The notes: generated by a model from the letters alone, not told the origin. 64,000 nucleotides of DNA from Halicephalobus mephisto (GCA_009193035.1 SWDT01000182.1:245454-309453); one strand, 5' to 3'. Shown: positions 34,501-46,160, counted from the first letter of the stretch. Numbers and translations: made by a program.

Positions 34501-36329
34501 GTTTCTTTTTATACTTCTCAATAGAGAAAGGATTGTTAAGTCTTGGGTGTCCTGAATACTTCCGGTCATGGAGACTACATGTCCACAATAGAACCTTACT
34601 TTCGAACTTGGGTATTTAAACTACAGTAGAACTTGGATATCAGATACCCCCGCTATAACGTACCTCGGGTTATAGCATATGCTTTGGCCGGTCCCAAGGG
34701 GGTATTTTATATCCAAGTTCGACTGTATTACAATAAACACGTTGTAAAATACGAACATAATAGGATCGATAAAATTTTACTAGTTTCCCTGGATCGGTGA
34801 CATTATCGCCGTTCCGATCATAATGGTCCCGAGACGAATACTACTTATTTAATCCTTCGATCAAGAGTTAGATTACTGTACATTAAAAATCACGAAATTC
34901 AGGATCGAAAAATAAATCCAATATCATTCGCAGTAAAATTAATTCTTCAATTTTTAATAGAGTATTTCAAGTAATGATCCTGAAGCGAATAATATTTGAT
35001 TCAAATTTTATCATAAACTTGGTTGTTGATTTTTTAGTAATTGAAAACTGTTGGATTTGTCGGTCCGAGTAGTCTGTGTAATGATGAGACGAGTGGTGTC
35101 GTAGAGAAGTTTATTTAACAGATGTCTGAAGCACAATACAAAACTTGTATCGAACTCGACATACAACAAACATATTTCTCCCCAACAGAAACTGCATGTT
35201 ACCTTGTCGGTGTCAAAAGAATCCGTTCGGGACCAAGCGCTTTTTTGTCGGTGCTGAAGGAAATCCGTTCAGGATCAAGCGCTTTTTTGACGGTGTTAAA
35301 AGAATCCGTTCGGGACCAAACGCTTTCTTGTCAGTGTTAAAAGAATCCGTTCGGGACCAAGCGCTCTCTTGTCGTTGTTAAAAGAATCCTTTCGGGACCA
35401 AATATTCTCTGTCGGCTGCGCTTCTCACTAAGGGTGGAGTGCTCAATCCAATAGAAACAATGTTTATTTTTAGGGAAATGAAGGTGCCTTTGATGGAACA
35501 ACTACTCATTTGGCTGACTACACGGGGAAGATGGGATCGAGACAAGGATTAATAAAACCAGCTTCTGCTGGACGACTGGGTTCTGGAGTTTTCGATGGAA
35601 CCACCACTCATAAAGCTGATTTCACTCAGAAAGAAGGAGGCAAACAAGCTCCAATCAAACCCGGATCAGCTGGATATCGGCCTTCTGGACCTTTCGACGA
35701 CACAACCACTCATCTGGCTGACTACACTGGGAAAAAAACATCGAGACAAGGACCCATAAAGCCGTCGTCGGCAGGTTATAGACCTTCTGGACGCTTCGAT
35801 GACACAACCACTCATCTGGCTGATTACAAAGTATTTGATGCAGAAAAACAAAAATCCTATAAACCGAAATCCTCTAGACACTTGACAGAAGGTCCATTTG
35901 ACGACACAACGGAACATCGAGCCAATTTCGACAAGAAGAACGTCGCCGTCAGCAGAAGTTTCAAGCCTTCAGAAGAATACAGACCGAATTCTCAGCCTTG
36001 GGAAGGAGAAACAACTTACATGAGGGGTTACACTCCCAAGAACGCAGACAGACCTTCTCTTATTAAGCCGAAAGAAGAATGGACCCAAAACAGAAGCTTC
36101 TTCAACGACTTCACGACCCACCAATCGGACTTCACGAGCAAAGACGTCGAAAAACCTTGTCCTGCTGCTCTTGCTCTCTCTAATAGGTTGGTTTTTTAAA
36201 TTAATTAATTAATTAAAGTGATTTAGATCATTCCGTTACACGAGGACTCGTGAAGGCCACAAATTTTACAAAAAAACGGGACTCAATCATCGAGACAATT
36301 TTGGAAGAATGGCTCTTGTTTCTGGATAA
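31572..36329 (+). CDS. SAXO-type microtubule-stabilising protein
   Basis: Exons 31572-31645, 33113-33291, 33845-33906, 35474-36186 and 36227-36329 give 376 residues. The N-terminus has the SAXO/FAM154 cysteine signature, with Cys17, 19, 22, 24 and 29 in CICQLCECGNHKCPH. The rest is built of Mn-like repeats of about 32-38 residues with the core FDDTTTHLADY and IKPSSAGYRPSG, recurring at least six times. The C-terminus is YKKTGLNHRDN. Known role: SAXO proteins bind and stabilise axonemal or ciliary microtubules through the N-terminus and Mn repeats, so expression in ciliated neurons is expected. Introns 1 and 3 are ~1.5 kb and packed with repeats and MITEs, unlike the 40-60 bp introns of most genes here. 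The donor of exon 3 at 33907 (GTTGGT) was chosen because it alone keeps the frame. Confidence 0.88.
31660..32010. repeat. ATTATTATAAAAA simple repeat in SAXO intron 1
   Basis: Some twenty imperfect copies of AAAATTATTATAAAAAAT, interspersed with AATCAAAAATT. Begins 15 bp after the exon 1 donor. Confidence 0.75.
32225..32720. repeat. ~180-bp tandem repeat in SAXO intron 1
   Basis: The phrase TTACTTAACTAAATTA with the following ~180 bp (including CAATTCTCACTGATTTCGAA and AACTTGTGAAATAAAGGAAG) is present about 2.7 times. Confidence 0.65.
33305..33477. mobile_element. MITE with CAGTGAAACCTCG ends, copy 1
   Basis: Starts TACAGTGAAACCTCGCTAAA and ends ATATCGAGGTTTCACTATA, so the ends are inverted repeats flanked by TA. 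This is the style of Tc1/mariner-type non-autonomous elements. It is about 95 % identical to the copy at 33578-33751. It sits in intron 2 of the SAXO gene, 13 bp after the exon 2 donor. Confidence 0.72.
33478..33577. repeat. Two direct 51-bp repeats between MITEs
   Basis: A block starting CTTATATCTTTATGATAGG and ending CCCTAAAAATA occurs twice in a row with two differences. It separates the two MITE copies, so the locus looks like a tandem duplication of MITE plus flank. Confidence 0.7.
33578..33751. mobile_element. MITE with CAGTGAAACCTCG ends, copy 2
   Basis: A 174-bp element with better preserved ends than copy 1 (TACAGTGAAACCTCGATATA at left, its inverted repeat ending TTTCACTGTA at right). 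Interior identical to copy 1 over long stretches, including the GGGGTCGGAACCGAG core. It lies inside SAXO intron 2. Confidence 0.75.
33911..34600. other. Unexplained low-AT block in SAXO intron 3
   Basis: About 34030-34560 is clearly less AT-rich than other introns, with no open frame longer than chance and no TIRs found. It could be part of a decayed LTR or other element; nothing identifies it. Confidence 0.3.
34601..34850 (-). repeat. Third SL1-like repeat copy, interrupted by a MITE
   Basis: Positions 34622-34601 (minus) match SL1 at 18 of 22. The conserved upstream part of the repeat resumes at 34728, after the MITE, with TATTTTACAACGTGTTTATT, ATCGATCCTATTATG and GATCGGAACGGCGATAATG. More diverged than the copies at 37 kb. 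Confidence 0.5.
34622..34727. mobile_element. 106-bp MITE (CAGTAGAACTTGG family) inside an SL1-like repeat
   Basis: Ends TACAGTAGAACTTGGATATC and ATATCCAAGTTCGACTGTA are inverted repeats with TA at the edges. The flanks on either side continue the repeat whose uninterrupted copies are at 37.05-37.38 kb, so this is an insertion with a recognisable empty site. Same family as the four elements at 54.2-54.8 kb. Confidence 0.75.
35211..35410. repeat. 41-42-bp tandem repeat in SAXO intron 3
   Basis: ATCCGTTCGGGACCAAGCGC recurs with starts at 35221, 35263, 35304 and 35345, and a last degenerate copy at 35386. It is far more GC-rich than the rest of the intron. ORFs through it are not supported. Confidence 0.75.
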
Positions 36330-36804
36330 AATAAAACTTACATTTTAAAAATTTCGAACATCTGATTTATATTTATTTCAGTAATATTCAAATTTATCGA
36401 ATATGAGGAAAATCAGAGAAAATAGCAGATACTGTAGTTATCTTCAACTTTGATTTTTAAAACTTCCGAAATCGATTTAAAAATAAAATAATCAAAAAAG
36501 CATCATTCGTATTTATTCCAGCAACGATTCAATCAAAATCAGCTTTGATTGGAATTAGAAAAACAGGAATTAACATTTTAAAAGTAACATCTCTTCGAAA
36601 AAATCAAAACTAAATTTAAATATTTTTTCTGCATCTTTTTCCTTTCCTTGTGGGAGTCTTCTTAGTCAGATTTTCCTTTTTTACGTGGGCGTAAAACACG
36701 AATTTTAATTTTCTCCTCGTTCTTCGTTAATATTTAGAGGTTTTCCGAAATCACACCTAACTGAATAGAATGAACATATAAATCCCTTTGACCACAGGTT
36801 TCAT

Positions 36805-36998
36805 ATTATTGATTTTAACTGAGCACAATCGATGGCAGGATTGCATTCCAACAGAAGATAATTATAACCGAATATAATCAACATAATAATATCTTTTCGA
36901 CAAAAAAATAGTTCAAACACGTTAATTATACTTAGTCACTATCAATCTTTTTTGGAATGCAATTTTGCCATCGATTGTGCTCAGTTAAAATCAATAAT
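36805..36998. repeat. 46-bp inverted repeat with ~100-bp loop
   Basis: Left arm 36805-36850 and right arm 36953-36998 are reverse complements with only a couple of mismatches (core CTGAGCACAATCGATGGC). The right arm ends ~47 bp before the SL1-like copy at 37046, near which GAGCACAA recurs (37037-37044). It could form a large hairpin, or be the ends of an unidentified small element. Confidence 0.65.
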
Positions 36999-37045
36999 GT
37001 ATGTTCGAAACATTGTCTCTTCGTTACTTTATTCTGAGCACAAAT

Positions 37046-37375
37046 CTCAAACTTGGGTAATTAAATATCATAAACAAGTTATAAAATACAAATATAACAC
37101 GATCGAAAAACCTTTGTTAAAACTGTTAGCAGTCTCTCTGGATCAGTGTCATTATCTCCATTCCGATCAAATATATCCTATTTTCAACTATTTAATTAAC
37201 TTATTTTCATTAAATATTGTTCAAAAAGGTGTCTTCGATTTATTCCGAACTCAAACTTGAGTAATTAAACCTTATAAACAAGTTATAAAATACAAATATA
37301 ACACGATCGATAAATTTTTGTTAAGACTGTTAGCAGTCTTTCTAGATCGGTGATATTATCTCCATTCCGATCAAT
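37046..37375 (-). repeat. SL1-leader-containing repeat, two tandem copies
   Basis: On the minus strand, 37271-37250 matches the nematode SL1 spliced leader at 21 of 22 positions and 37067-37046 at 20 of 22. Upstream of each leader (minus sense) the two copies share ~110 bp, including ACTTGTTTATAA/GA just before the leader, ATCGATCGTG, CTGCTAACAG and GATCGGAATGGAGATAAT. The base after the leader is not the GT donor of a working SL RNA gene and no convincing Sm site follows. SL RNA gene relics or an SL-derived repeat are the best readings. Confidence 0.6.
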
Positions 37376-37548
37376 GTGAAAACCGTAATCAAGAGTTCTG
37401 ATGTTTATTCCATTTAGAAATGACTTCAAAAAATCCATGTTATACTATTTCGGACTTTCTCAACAACTTAATTTTCATCTATTTTAAGATTTTCTCAAAT
37501 GAAAAAAATATTATTTATTGATCCATAAAACCCGGAAAATAAAAAACA

Positions 37549-40500
37549 TTAAAAATTTATTAATTTTGCACGTTCTTCTTCATTCAAAGAAGCGAGTTGC
37601 TGTCGTAGGAATTCTAATTGGACAGTTCTGTCTGCTGATCCAAATAACGAATTAAGTGAAAAAACATCAGATCTAAAAGTTTCAAAAATTATTTATTATT
37701 AATTTTAAAAAACTTACTTTTCACCATTCAATAATCTACTGTATTCTTCGCTTTTTTCAAAATTTTCTATATCTGTCATACTGTAAGTAAATTTCGAATT
37801 ATTTCCATTTTTTCTCAATTCAATTCCATTTTTTGACAATTTTTCATCAATTATTTTACATCCTTCTGTAAGTTCAGAAATATCGATGTTTTCTTTTCCT
37901 GGATTTCTAGCTCGAAGAAGATCTTTAGCCAATTCAATCCTCTTCAACTGAACAGACAACAATCGATAAATATAATCCCTTGCAAATCTCCATTGAATAT
38001 GATCCTGAATCGCTCCTTTGGCAATCATTCTCGTCGTCGTATCATGTAAATCTGCAAATTTCACAGCAATAGTACGGTATACAGGAGTCAAAAAAGTTTG
38101 TCTTTTTGAAATTTTCAAAGATATTTCTTTTTTAATTTTCAAATCTTCTGTTTCATTCATTTCTTTCATTAAATTTTGAATAACAGGATCACATTTCTCC
38201 ATTAAAATATGCAAATCTCTAGCTCTAAATTTAATTTCGACAATTCCATCTGGTTCCAAAACTCCTCCTCTAGAATCCCTGTCAGCAATCATCGTGATAC
38301 AAGTCGGATTAATTTGAGTGTCCAAAACTGCCCAAGCTCCTCCTCTAAGTTCCCCAAAAGGAGGGATATAAACAATCACCGGCTGAGTGTAGGCTTGAAG
38401 AGCGTCCACAATACATGCTCCAAATTTCAGGACCATTTCAAACATGTCTAAAATAATAATATTTAAAAAATTAAAAATAATTTTTTTTCTAAAAATATCT
38501 TGAGACGAATTATTGTAACTTTCTACGAAATTCTAAAAGATTATAAAAATCTACAAATAATTCCATTTTTACGAACATATTTTTTAAATTTTATTGTGAA
38601 ATTATTTTTAAATAAATTTTCAGAATTTCGATTTTAGAAATTAAATTCAAAATTTTTCACTAGATTCCAGAATAATTCAAAAATTCCGAATTTTCTAAAA
38701 AAAAAAGTAAAATTCTCCAAAATTTTATAGTTTTTTAATTTTAGAAAATTTTAAAAATTTTATAAATTATTAAAATTTTCTAAAATTATAAAATTATAAA
38801 ATATTTAAAATTTTCTAAAATTAAATAAAAAATAGAATTTTCAAAGATTTTATATAATTTTTAAAAATTCTATAATTTTATAATTTTTTAATTTTAGAAA
38901 CTTCTACAGAATTCTGGTCATTTTGGATATAAAAATTTATAAAAAAACGAACCTTTTTGTCCTCCACTAAATCCTCTAATATTAGCCAAAAGAACCAACG
39001 GCAATCCTTCTTTGTTAAAATCATTAATAGCTTCGGCTGTTTTGTAAGCCGAATCAGGATACCATACTTGACCAGCTTGAGTGCATTTTTTCGATTCAGA
39101 ATCTTGTGCAGCTGGATCTGCCGGAATATCCGATGTTAAAGTTCTAGTTTCAACAGCTATTACACCGACAGGAATTCCGCCTATTCTAGCTCTTGCTGAA
39201 ATAATAGTTTTTGCCCATTCATCCATTATTTCATCGAATGATCCTGAATCAAAAAGACCGTTTCCTTCAGGCGGATCTAGGACTTGTCTAGGATCATATT
39301 GGGATTTAGTAGGATTCGTTGTTACTTCTCTGTTAAATTCGTCATCTGTCGGAAGAAAAACGTTTCTTTCAACTTTCATATATGGATTCGTAGATTTAGG
39401 CAAAAATGAAATCCATTTCGAAATTTTCTTAATTCCTTCAAGATCAGATTTCACTACAGAATGCGAAACACCGTTTTTATGCATTATTTGAGGTCCTCCA
39501 AGTTGTCCATTTGATGTGTAAATTTCCCTCCCTAATAAACTATTCAAAGCATTAGCTCCTGTCAAAATAAGATGAGATTCTTCAACTTGGACTATTCTAT
39601 GAGCCAATCTCGCTGCATAAGCCCCGATTCCGACTGCTCTACCGGTCACCAGACAATATGTAGGGACTTCCTTGTAAGCTGCACTTGTTTCTCCTGCGAT
39701 TAATCCAGATCCGACTAAATTCTCAACTCCTATGTCATTTTCTTTTCCAATAATAGCATCAATTATTTTTTTTCCATTTTCTTCATGAAATTCAATTTGA
39801 TCAAGAATATCATTTGAAACATCTCCAGAATCCAAACAAAGAGCATGAAATCCGTCTTCTGGTCGTTTTTCGTCATTCCAAACAACATTTAATTTTTTTT
39901 TTATGTCTGAAGCAAATCCGATTCTTGCTCCAGAATTAGCAGCTATGTAAATTCTTGGAAGTCCATTTTTCCTACTGTATTCACTAGCCCTAAAATACAG
40001 TCTATGTTCAGCCATCGAAAATGATCCCATCTGATGTGTGACGTCATTAGAAATAACAATAAAAACTCTGCCTGAGGGAGAATCGGGCGAAAAAACATGC
40101 ATTTCCCAAGCCACCATTCCTCGATCATTAGATGGAATTGAATTTCTTTTTTCTAATTCTTGTAAATTTCGAATAATTTTTATTTTTTTTTCATCTTCTG
40201 TCAAAATCATTTCAAATGCAGAACAAAAAGCTGTCGGATTCTGAAGTTTTAAAGCTTTTTGTTGATTTTCAGTCAATTTAGAAACAATTCTAAAAATTTA
40301 AATATATAAAATTTAAAATTTAAAATCTTACTTTTCATATGATTTTGGATTTTTTTCTTTGTATTCTTCCCAAAGATCAAGAACAGCTTTCCCGAAGACA
40401 TATGGAAGATCATAGGAATACAGAGTTCCCAATTTTGCAGCTAAAGCTCTTTTTTTTTGAATAGATACTTTTTCAATTTTTGAATGTTTTTCTTTTGCAT

Positions 40501-43500
40501 TTTTTCCATCAAATTTCGCACATCCTTGAATAATTTTCAAAAATCCTTCAAAAATTTCATAAATTCCGAATTCAGGAACGACTCCTGTTTCATTAGTGAA
40601 AATTCCTCTGATTTTTTTTGTTTTTTCATTTTCTAAAAATTTGTACGAAAATTCAACTTCTGTAATTTTTAATTTTCTAAAAATTCCTTCATATGCAAAA
40701 AGTGCTTCTTTCAGGACATTTGGCCAATTTTCTGTTTTTAACGAAGAATCGTAATCAAGACAGAAAAAAAGATGATTACAATCATTCGCAATTTTTTTGT
40801 CGACAGCAGTTGCTATTTTGATTTCTCCACAGGCAGAATCGATACATTCAACTATGTAATCTCGGAATTTCTCAATTTCTCTGAAAAAAATTAATTACTA
40901 AAATATTAAAAATTATAAATTCAAATTTCTAAGAAATGAATTCTTCCATTTTTGTAATTTTTTTGAGATTTCAGAAATCAAAAATTAGTTTTTCAATTTT
41001 TTTAAATTTGAATTTTCTAAACACTTCAAAAATTAGCATAAAAAGATGAGTTAATTACAATAGTGATTTACTAATTTTTCCATTTTTATAAATTTTTTTT
41101 AAGCGGGAATTCAAAAATTCAAAAATCACACTACTGTGAAAATCAAAAAAGTTTTAAATTTGAATTTTCTAAACAATTCGAAAATTACCATAAAAACACG
41201 AGTTAATTACAACAGTGCATCAGTTTTTCCATTTTTGTAAATTTTCCTTTTTTTAAGCGGGAATTCAAAAATTTAAAAATCACACTACTGTGAAAATCCC
41301 AAAAAATTACAATTTTTTACTTATAATATTAGTAATATTTAAAGAAAAATTACCTCTTGGTTGAGTACTTGTCGGTTTTTATGACTTCGCCAATGTTCTT
41401 GATTATTGTTCTCACGAAAAATCTGACAATTCCTTGATCTTCGACTTTGTAGACCAAATAAGGAGAACTTTCATCACTTACAGTAATCGCTCCATCAGGA
41501 ATTCTACTTATTTCTAATTTGTTTTCTAGACAAGTTCCTTCTGGCAATGGAGATTTATTTAATCCAGTTAGGATTTTTCGAATTTGGATGACCAATTTTT
41601 CGTTTTCAGGATTCGAGAGATTAGCCAAGGATCTCAATTGAGGTTTCAAATCTTCGATAATTTTCTCATCCAATTTTGTAAGAATTTTTTGCAAAAATAA
41701 ATTTTTCGATTCAATTCTTGTGTGTGAAAAAATCATTCTTGTAGATTTTTCAGAATTTTGAATAATTTCGATTATTTCAGAAACGGCTTTATCGTAATTG
41801 ACATTTTGGAAAAATTCCTCTGTTTTTAGATATTCTTTCAATAAATCCAAAATCACCAAAGATTTGTGTCCAGTTAATCCGTTCAAAAATCTTTCACAAG
41901 TTTTTTGAAGTTTTTCAAAATGAACTTTTTCCATTCCAATTTCGGCCGGATTAAGGGAATCCAGATATCTGTCGATTGTTGCTAGGATTTCCACAGCGTC
42001 GAAATCGTCTGCTTCCAGAAGAATTTGGATTTTTTTCAAAGTTTCAGAATCACTAATTCTGGACTTCACAACATGAAGAACAACTTCGTAAAGAACAAAC
42101 GGCAATTTTCTGTTTTCTAAAACATCGAACAATTCCTCGACGACTTCATCGACGTAATCCTTCAGCATCCGATCCGGAACAGAATATCCATCAAGTAAGT
42201 TTCTGCATTTTTCAAGAATTTTTTCAAATTTAATATCGAGTCGAATTTTTTTTTGTTTTTCTTTAATTTCGGCCATTTTCCATTGTTCAAAATTTTCTTC
42301 AAAAATCTTCGGTCTGGCAGTAATGACGTCATTTTGAACATCCAATTTCGCAATTACAGTACCAGGAAACAATACCTGACCAGGTCTTGCGACTTGTATA
42401 AGTTTGCCTGAGGCTTTTTTCACATCTAATGCAATAACCATTTTCATACTTTCCATTTCAGCAAATATTTGTCCAATTTTTACTTCTTCTCCGTCTTTTT
42501 TGAGATACTGTAGAAGTCTTCCAGCATTTCTTGATCGTAAAATAGATGGATCATTTTCTTTTTCGAAAATTGTCAAATTATGCGAAATTACAACTTTGTA
42601 TCTTTCAAGCTAAAAAAAATTTAAATTATTTTAAAAAATAAAAAAAACAAACTTCTTCTTCGAAATTACAGTAATATGTTTTTTCAGCATATTCTACCAA
42701 GATTCCGTTTTCCGAATATTTGTGAATTTTGGTTTTTGCAATTTCGTTGTTTAAAAAAATTAAATATTCTCCGGGACCGTAACGATTTACAAAAACTTCG
42801 AATTTCACATTCTGATGCACCAGCTCCAGATTCACGGATTCCATCAAATCCGTCGTTGGAAGAACCTGACCTCGTTCAATCGCTTTTTTAAATTTTTCAA
42901 AAACATTATTCATTTTTGAAAATCCGATTACTGTAGCTCCTACGGCAATTTTCACATCTAATTGATGTTGTGGAGAAGCATCTGTTTTAGCAGCAATTCT
43001 TTCATCTAACCATCCAGTGTGGTAATTATTGGATTCAAAATCAGGATCTCTAAGAAGTCCAACAAGATAACTGACTTGTGATTGAAAACTTGCTCGGATT
43101 TCCAATTCTTTCAAAGCACATAAAAGCGACGAAATAGCTTCATGACGAGTTGCTCCTTTGGCAAATACATGTCCGAATTGAGAATCTGCAAATTCGTGGA
43201 CTTTTCCAGAAGGTCCCACAGAGAAGTATCCCCAGACATTCTGACTTGATCTGAAGTTCAAAACTTCCAATGTTCCACTTGCTGGTCGGAAGCCTTCTGC
43301 CGGGTCTTCTGAGGTGATTCTGGCGGCAATTACACAAGACTTGGTGTCGGTTCTGACTTGGTCCACTGGCAACGGATTTTTCCCGTATCTGTCCAGTCCG
43401 TAGAATAATCTGATGTCCAAAATTCTATGTAATGGAAGTCCCATCGCAATCTGCAGCTGAACAGCAGGAATATTGATTCCACTGACCATTTCGGTACAAG

Positions 43501-45820
43501 GATGTTCGACTTGAAGTCTTGGATTCAATTCCAGGAAGTAGTACTTCTGAGTTGAAGGCAGATACATGTATTCTACCGTACCGGCACTGATATACCCGAC
43601 TCGTTTGGCCAGATTAACCGCATCCTGCTGCATCTGCTTCAAAACGTGGTTCGGAGCGACGCCGGCCGGGGCTTCTTCGATGATTTTCTGACATCTTCTT
43701 TGAACAGAACAATCTCTCGTAAAAATAGGAATCACTTGACCATAATTGTCGGCAATTAACTGTACTTCAATATGACGAGCATTTTCCATGCATTTCATCA
43801 GAAAAATCGGACTTCCAGGGACTTCCGTTTGGACACGATGGAAGTTGATTACGAAATCGTCGTCATTTGTGCATTTTCTTATTCCTTTTCCTCCGCCTCC
43901 TTCGCTAGCTTTGATCATCACCGGATAAGTGATGTTTTTGTCCTTCAAACATTGTAATCCTTCTGCAGCCGAGGATACAGTAGCTAACTTGAAGATCTCC
44001 GGAGAAACTTCGAGGGAATCGCCTCCGGCTTCGGGCACCTTGATTCCAGAACCAGACCATTCGATAGTTGGGATATTCACCGTCTGAAATTCAATTTATT
44101 TAATTATTAAATAATAAAATTAAAAACAAAAATCTTTACGAAAGTGTTTAAGTTTTTGAGGATTTTAGGATTCATATAAAAATAACAAGAGAGTGAGGAC
44201 AGAGCGCGTTGCCAAATTTATCATTTTTATAAACTTTTTTAATTTTATATGCAAATTCAAAAATCTCCAAAAATATTTTTCTAGATTATAATAATCATTT
44301 TAAAACATTTTGAAAATTACAACAATTGTTGAGAAATCTTTAAAATTACAATAATTGTTAAAAGTGATTTTTAAAATTACTTATTTTTAAAGACAATAGT
44401 TGTTAAAAAAGTATTTTTTTAGATTACAGTTATTTTTAAATATGATAATTATTAAAAAGTACTTTTTTAAGTTATAGTTATTTTTAAATATGATAATTAT
44501 TAAAAAGTGATTTTCAAAATTACTTATTTTTAAATATGATAATTATTAAAAAGTGATTTTTTAAGTTATAGTTATTTTTAAATATGATAGTTGTTAAAAA
44601 TACTTTTTTTAGATTAAAGTTATTATTTCAAAAATAAAAACCTGAGCGATGATGGTAGAGGCAATTTTGTCTCCGAGGGCGAACATGGCGTCAGATGGAG
44701 GTCCGATGAAGACGATTCCGTGTTCCTTCAGCGCTTCTGGAAGCTTCGGATTCTCACTAGCGTGACCCCATCCGGCCCACACAGCATCAACTTCGTTCCC
44801 GACGGCGTGTTGAACGATTTCATCGACGTTCGCGTAATTGTTCGTGTTTGCTCCGGAAGGAGAAAAAACGATGCTATCTGCGAGTTTTAAGTATTCTGAA
44901 AAAACCAAAAATTAATTTTCTTTAATTTTTTCGATAAAAATTCTTAGAATACTCCAAAATTTAAAATGTTAGAAACTTTCGAAATATAAAATATTGAATT
45001 CTGGAATATTCTGAAGACTTCAGAATCTTATATTGAATTCTGGAGGATTCTAGAATCTTCTGTTCGATTTCGAAATCTTAGAAAATTTAAATTTTTAAAT
45101 TTTTAAATTAGAAATTTTGGAAATTTTAGAAAAAATGTACTTCATTCTGAAGACTTCAGAATCTTATATTAGATCCTGGAGGATTCTAGAATCTTATATT
45201 AGATTCTGGAGGATTCTAGAACCTTCTGTTCGATTTCGAAATCTTAGAAAATTTAATATTTTAAAAAATTAAAAAATTAGAGATTTTGGAAATTTTAGAA
45301 AAAATGTACCTCATTCTAGAGGACTTCAGAATCTTATATTAGATCCTGGAGGATTCTAGAATCTTCTATCTGATTTCGAAATTCTAGAAAATTTAATATT
45401 TTAAAAATTAAAAAATTAGAGATTTTGAAAAATCCAAAAATTTCAATTTTTATTAATTTTCAGAAATTTTGAATTTTTAAAATTTTAATATTTAAAAAAC
45501 TAACCGGCTTGTGATTCAACTTCTTGTTCTGTCGTCAAACAGACGAATTTGACAATTCTGTCATCTTTGAAAACTTGCATCAGAAGTCTCCTCATCGAAG
45601 TGATGCACTTGACAGCAGCGATTCCATTCGTGGCGATGAGGATCTTCTTGATGACTCGGCCTTTGGAAGAATCTTCCACAAAGTAGTCGATGAAGCTCTT
45701 GACGGAAGAGAAAATCTTGTCCTCAAGAACAGTGGTCTCTGGAAGATTCTTGGTTTCGAAATTAGTCAAGCCCAGGTGGTAAACGGACATCGTGGGCAGC
45801 TGTTCAGATGGTCCGGGCAT
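37549..45820 (-). CDS. Acetyl-CoA carboxylase
   Basis: Exons (minus) 45820-45505, 44895-44642, 44083-42653, 42609-41354, 40880-40332, 40289-38953, 38447-37718 and 37672-37549 splice to 1998 residues. Biotin carboxylase: [29 protein letters not shown], the ATP-grasp loop [11 protein letters not shown] (about 250-259), and [13 protein letters not shown]. The biotinyl domain has the acceptor Lys723 in AEMESMKM, where Ser replaces the usual Val. The weakly conserved central region is AT-rich in codon use and shorter than usual. Carboxyltransferase: [34 protein letters not shown], and GFSGGQKDMFEMV across the exon 6/7 joint. Role: cytosolic, biotin- and ATP-dependent synthesis of malonyl-CoA for fatty-acid synthesis and elongation. 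Start: the ATG at 45820 lies five bases after a TTTTTAG acceptor, consistent with a trans-spliced leader; an additional 5' exon cannot be excluded. No clear AMPK-site N-terminus was recognised. Confidence 0.95.
41007..41310. repeat. Two copies of a ~150-bp unit in carboxylase intron 4
   Basis: TTTGAATTTTCTAAACA, then GAGTTAATTACAA, AAGCGGGAATTCAAAAAT and ACACTACTGTGAAAATC occur twice in the same order, about 152 bp apart. Confidence 0.6.
44370..44620. repeat. AT-rich tandem repeat in carboxylase intron 2
   Basis: TTATTTTTAAATATGATAATTATTAAAAAG is repeated four to five times at ~60-bp spacing (described here by its core TATGATAATTATTAAAAAG). Confidence 0.65.
44940..45480. repeat. TTCTAGAA-type array in carboxylase intron 1
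   Basis: GGAGGATTCTAGAATCTT is repeated with CGATTTCGAAATCTTAG and long A/T stretches in ~120-180 bp units. Several perfect TTCTAGAA palindromes. Confidence 0.6.
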
Positions 45821-45837
45821 TGCTTCTAAAAAGTTCA

Positions 45838-46160
45838 ATTATAAAAATAGAAATTTTACGGAACTTCAAAACTTCTAAATCAGAAATTTCATATATCAAT
45901 TTCAAACTTAATTATTATAAAAATAGAAATTTCAGAACTTCCAAATCAGAAATTTCATATATCAATTTCAAACTTAATTATTATAAAAATAGAAATTTTA
46001 CGGAACTTCAAAACTTTCAAAATTCGAAGTTTTATATATCAATTTCGAACTTAGTTATTATAAAAATACAAATTTCCACGAAATTTCAGAACTTTTTGAA
46101 ATTTTTTAAATTCGGAATTTTATATATTAATTTTAAATTTCATTATTATAAAAATCAAAA
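45838..46160. repeat. 66-75-bp tandem array upstream of acetyl-CoA carboxylase
   Basis: Four copies of a unit containing CAGAAATTTCATATATC and ATTATTATAAAAATAG. It starts right behind the presumed trans-splice acceptor of the carboxylase, so it may overlap that promoter. Confidence 0.65.

Noticed and set aside
36952..37260. 102-codon frame through the SL1-like repeats
   Set aside because: It runs antisense through the repeat copies and the hairpin arm, with no conserved coding pattern between copies.
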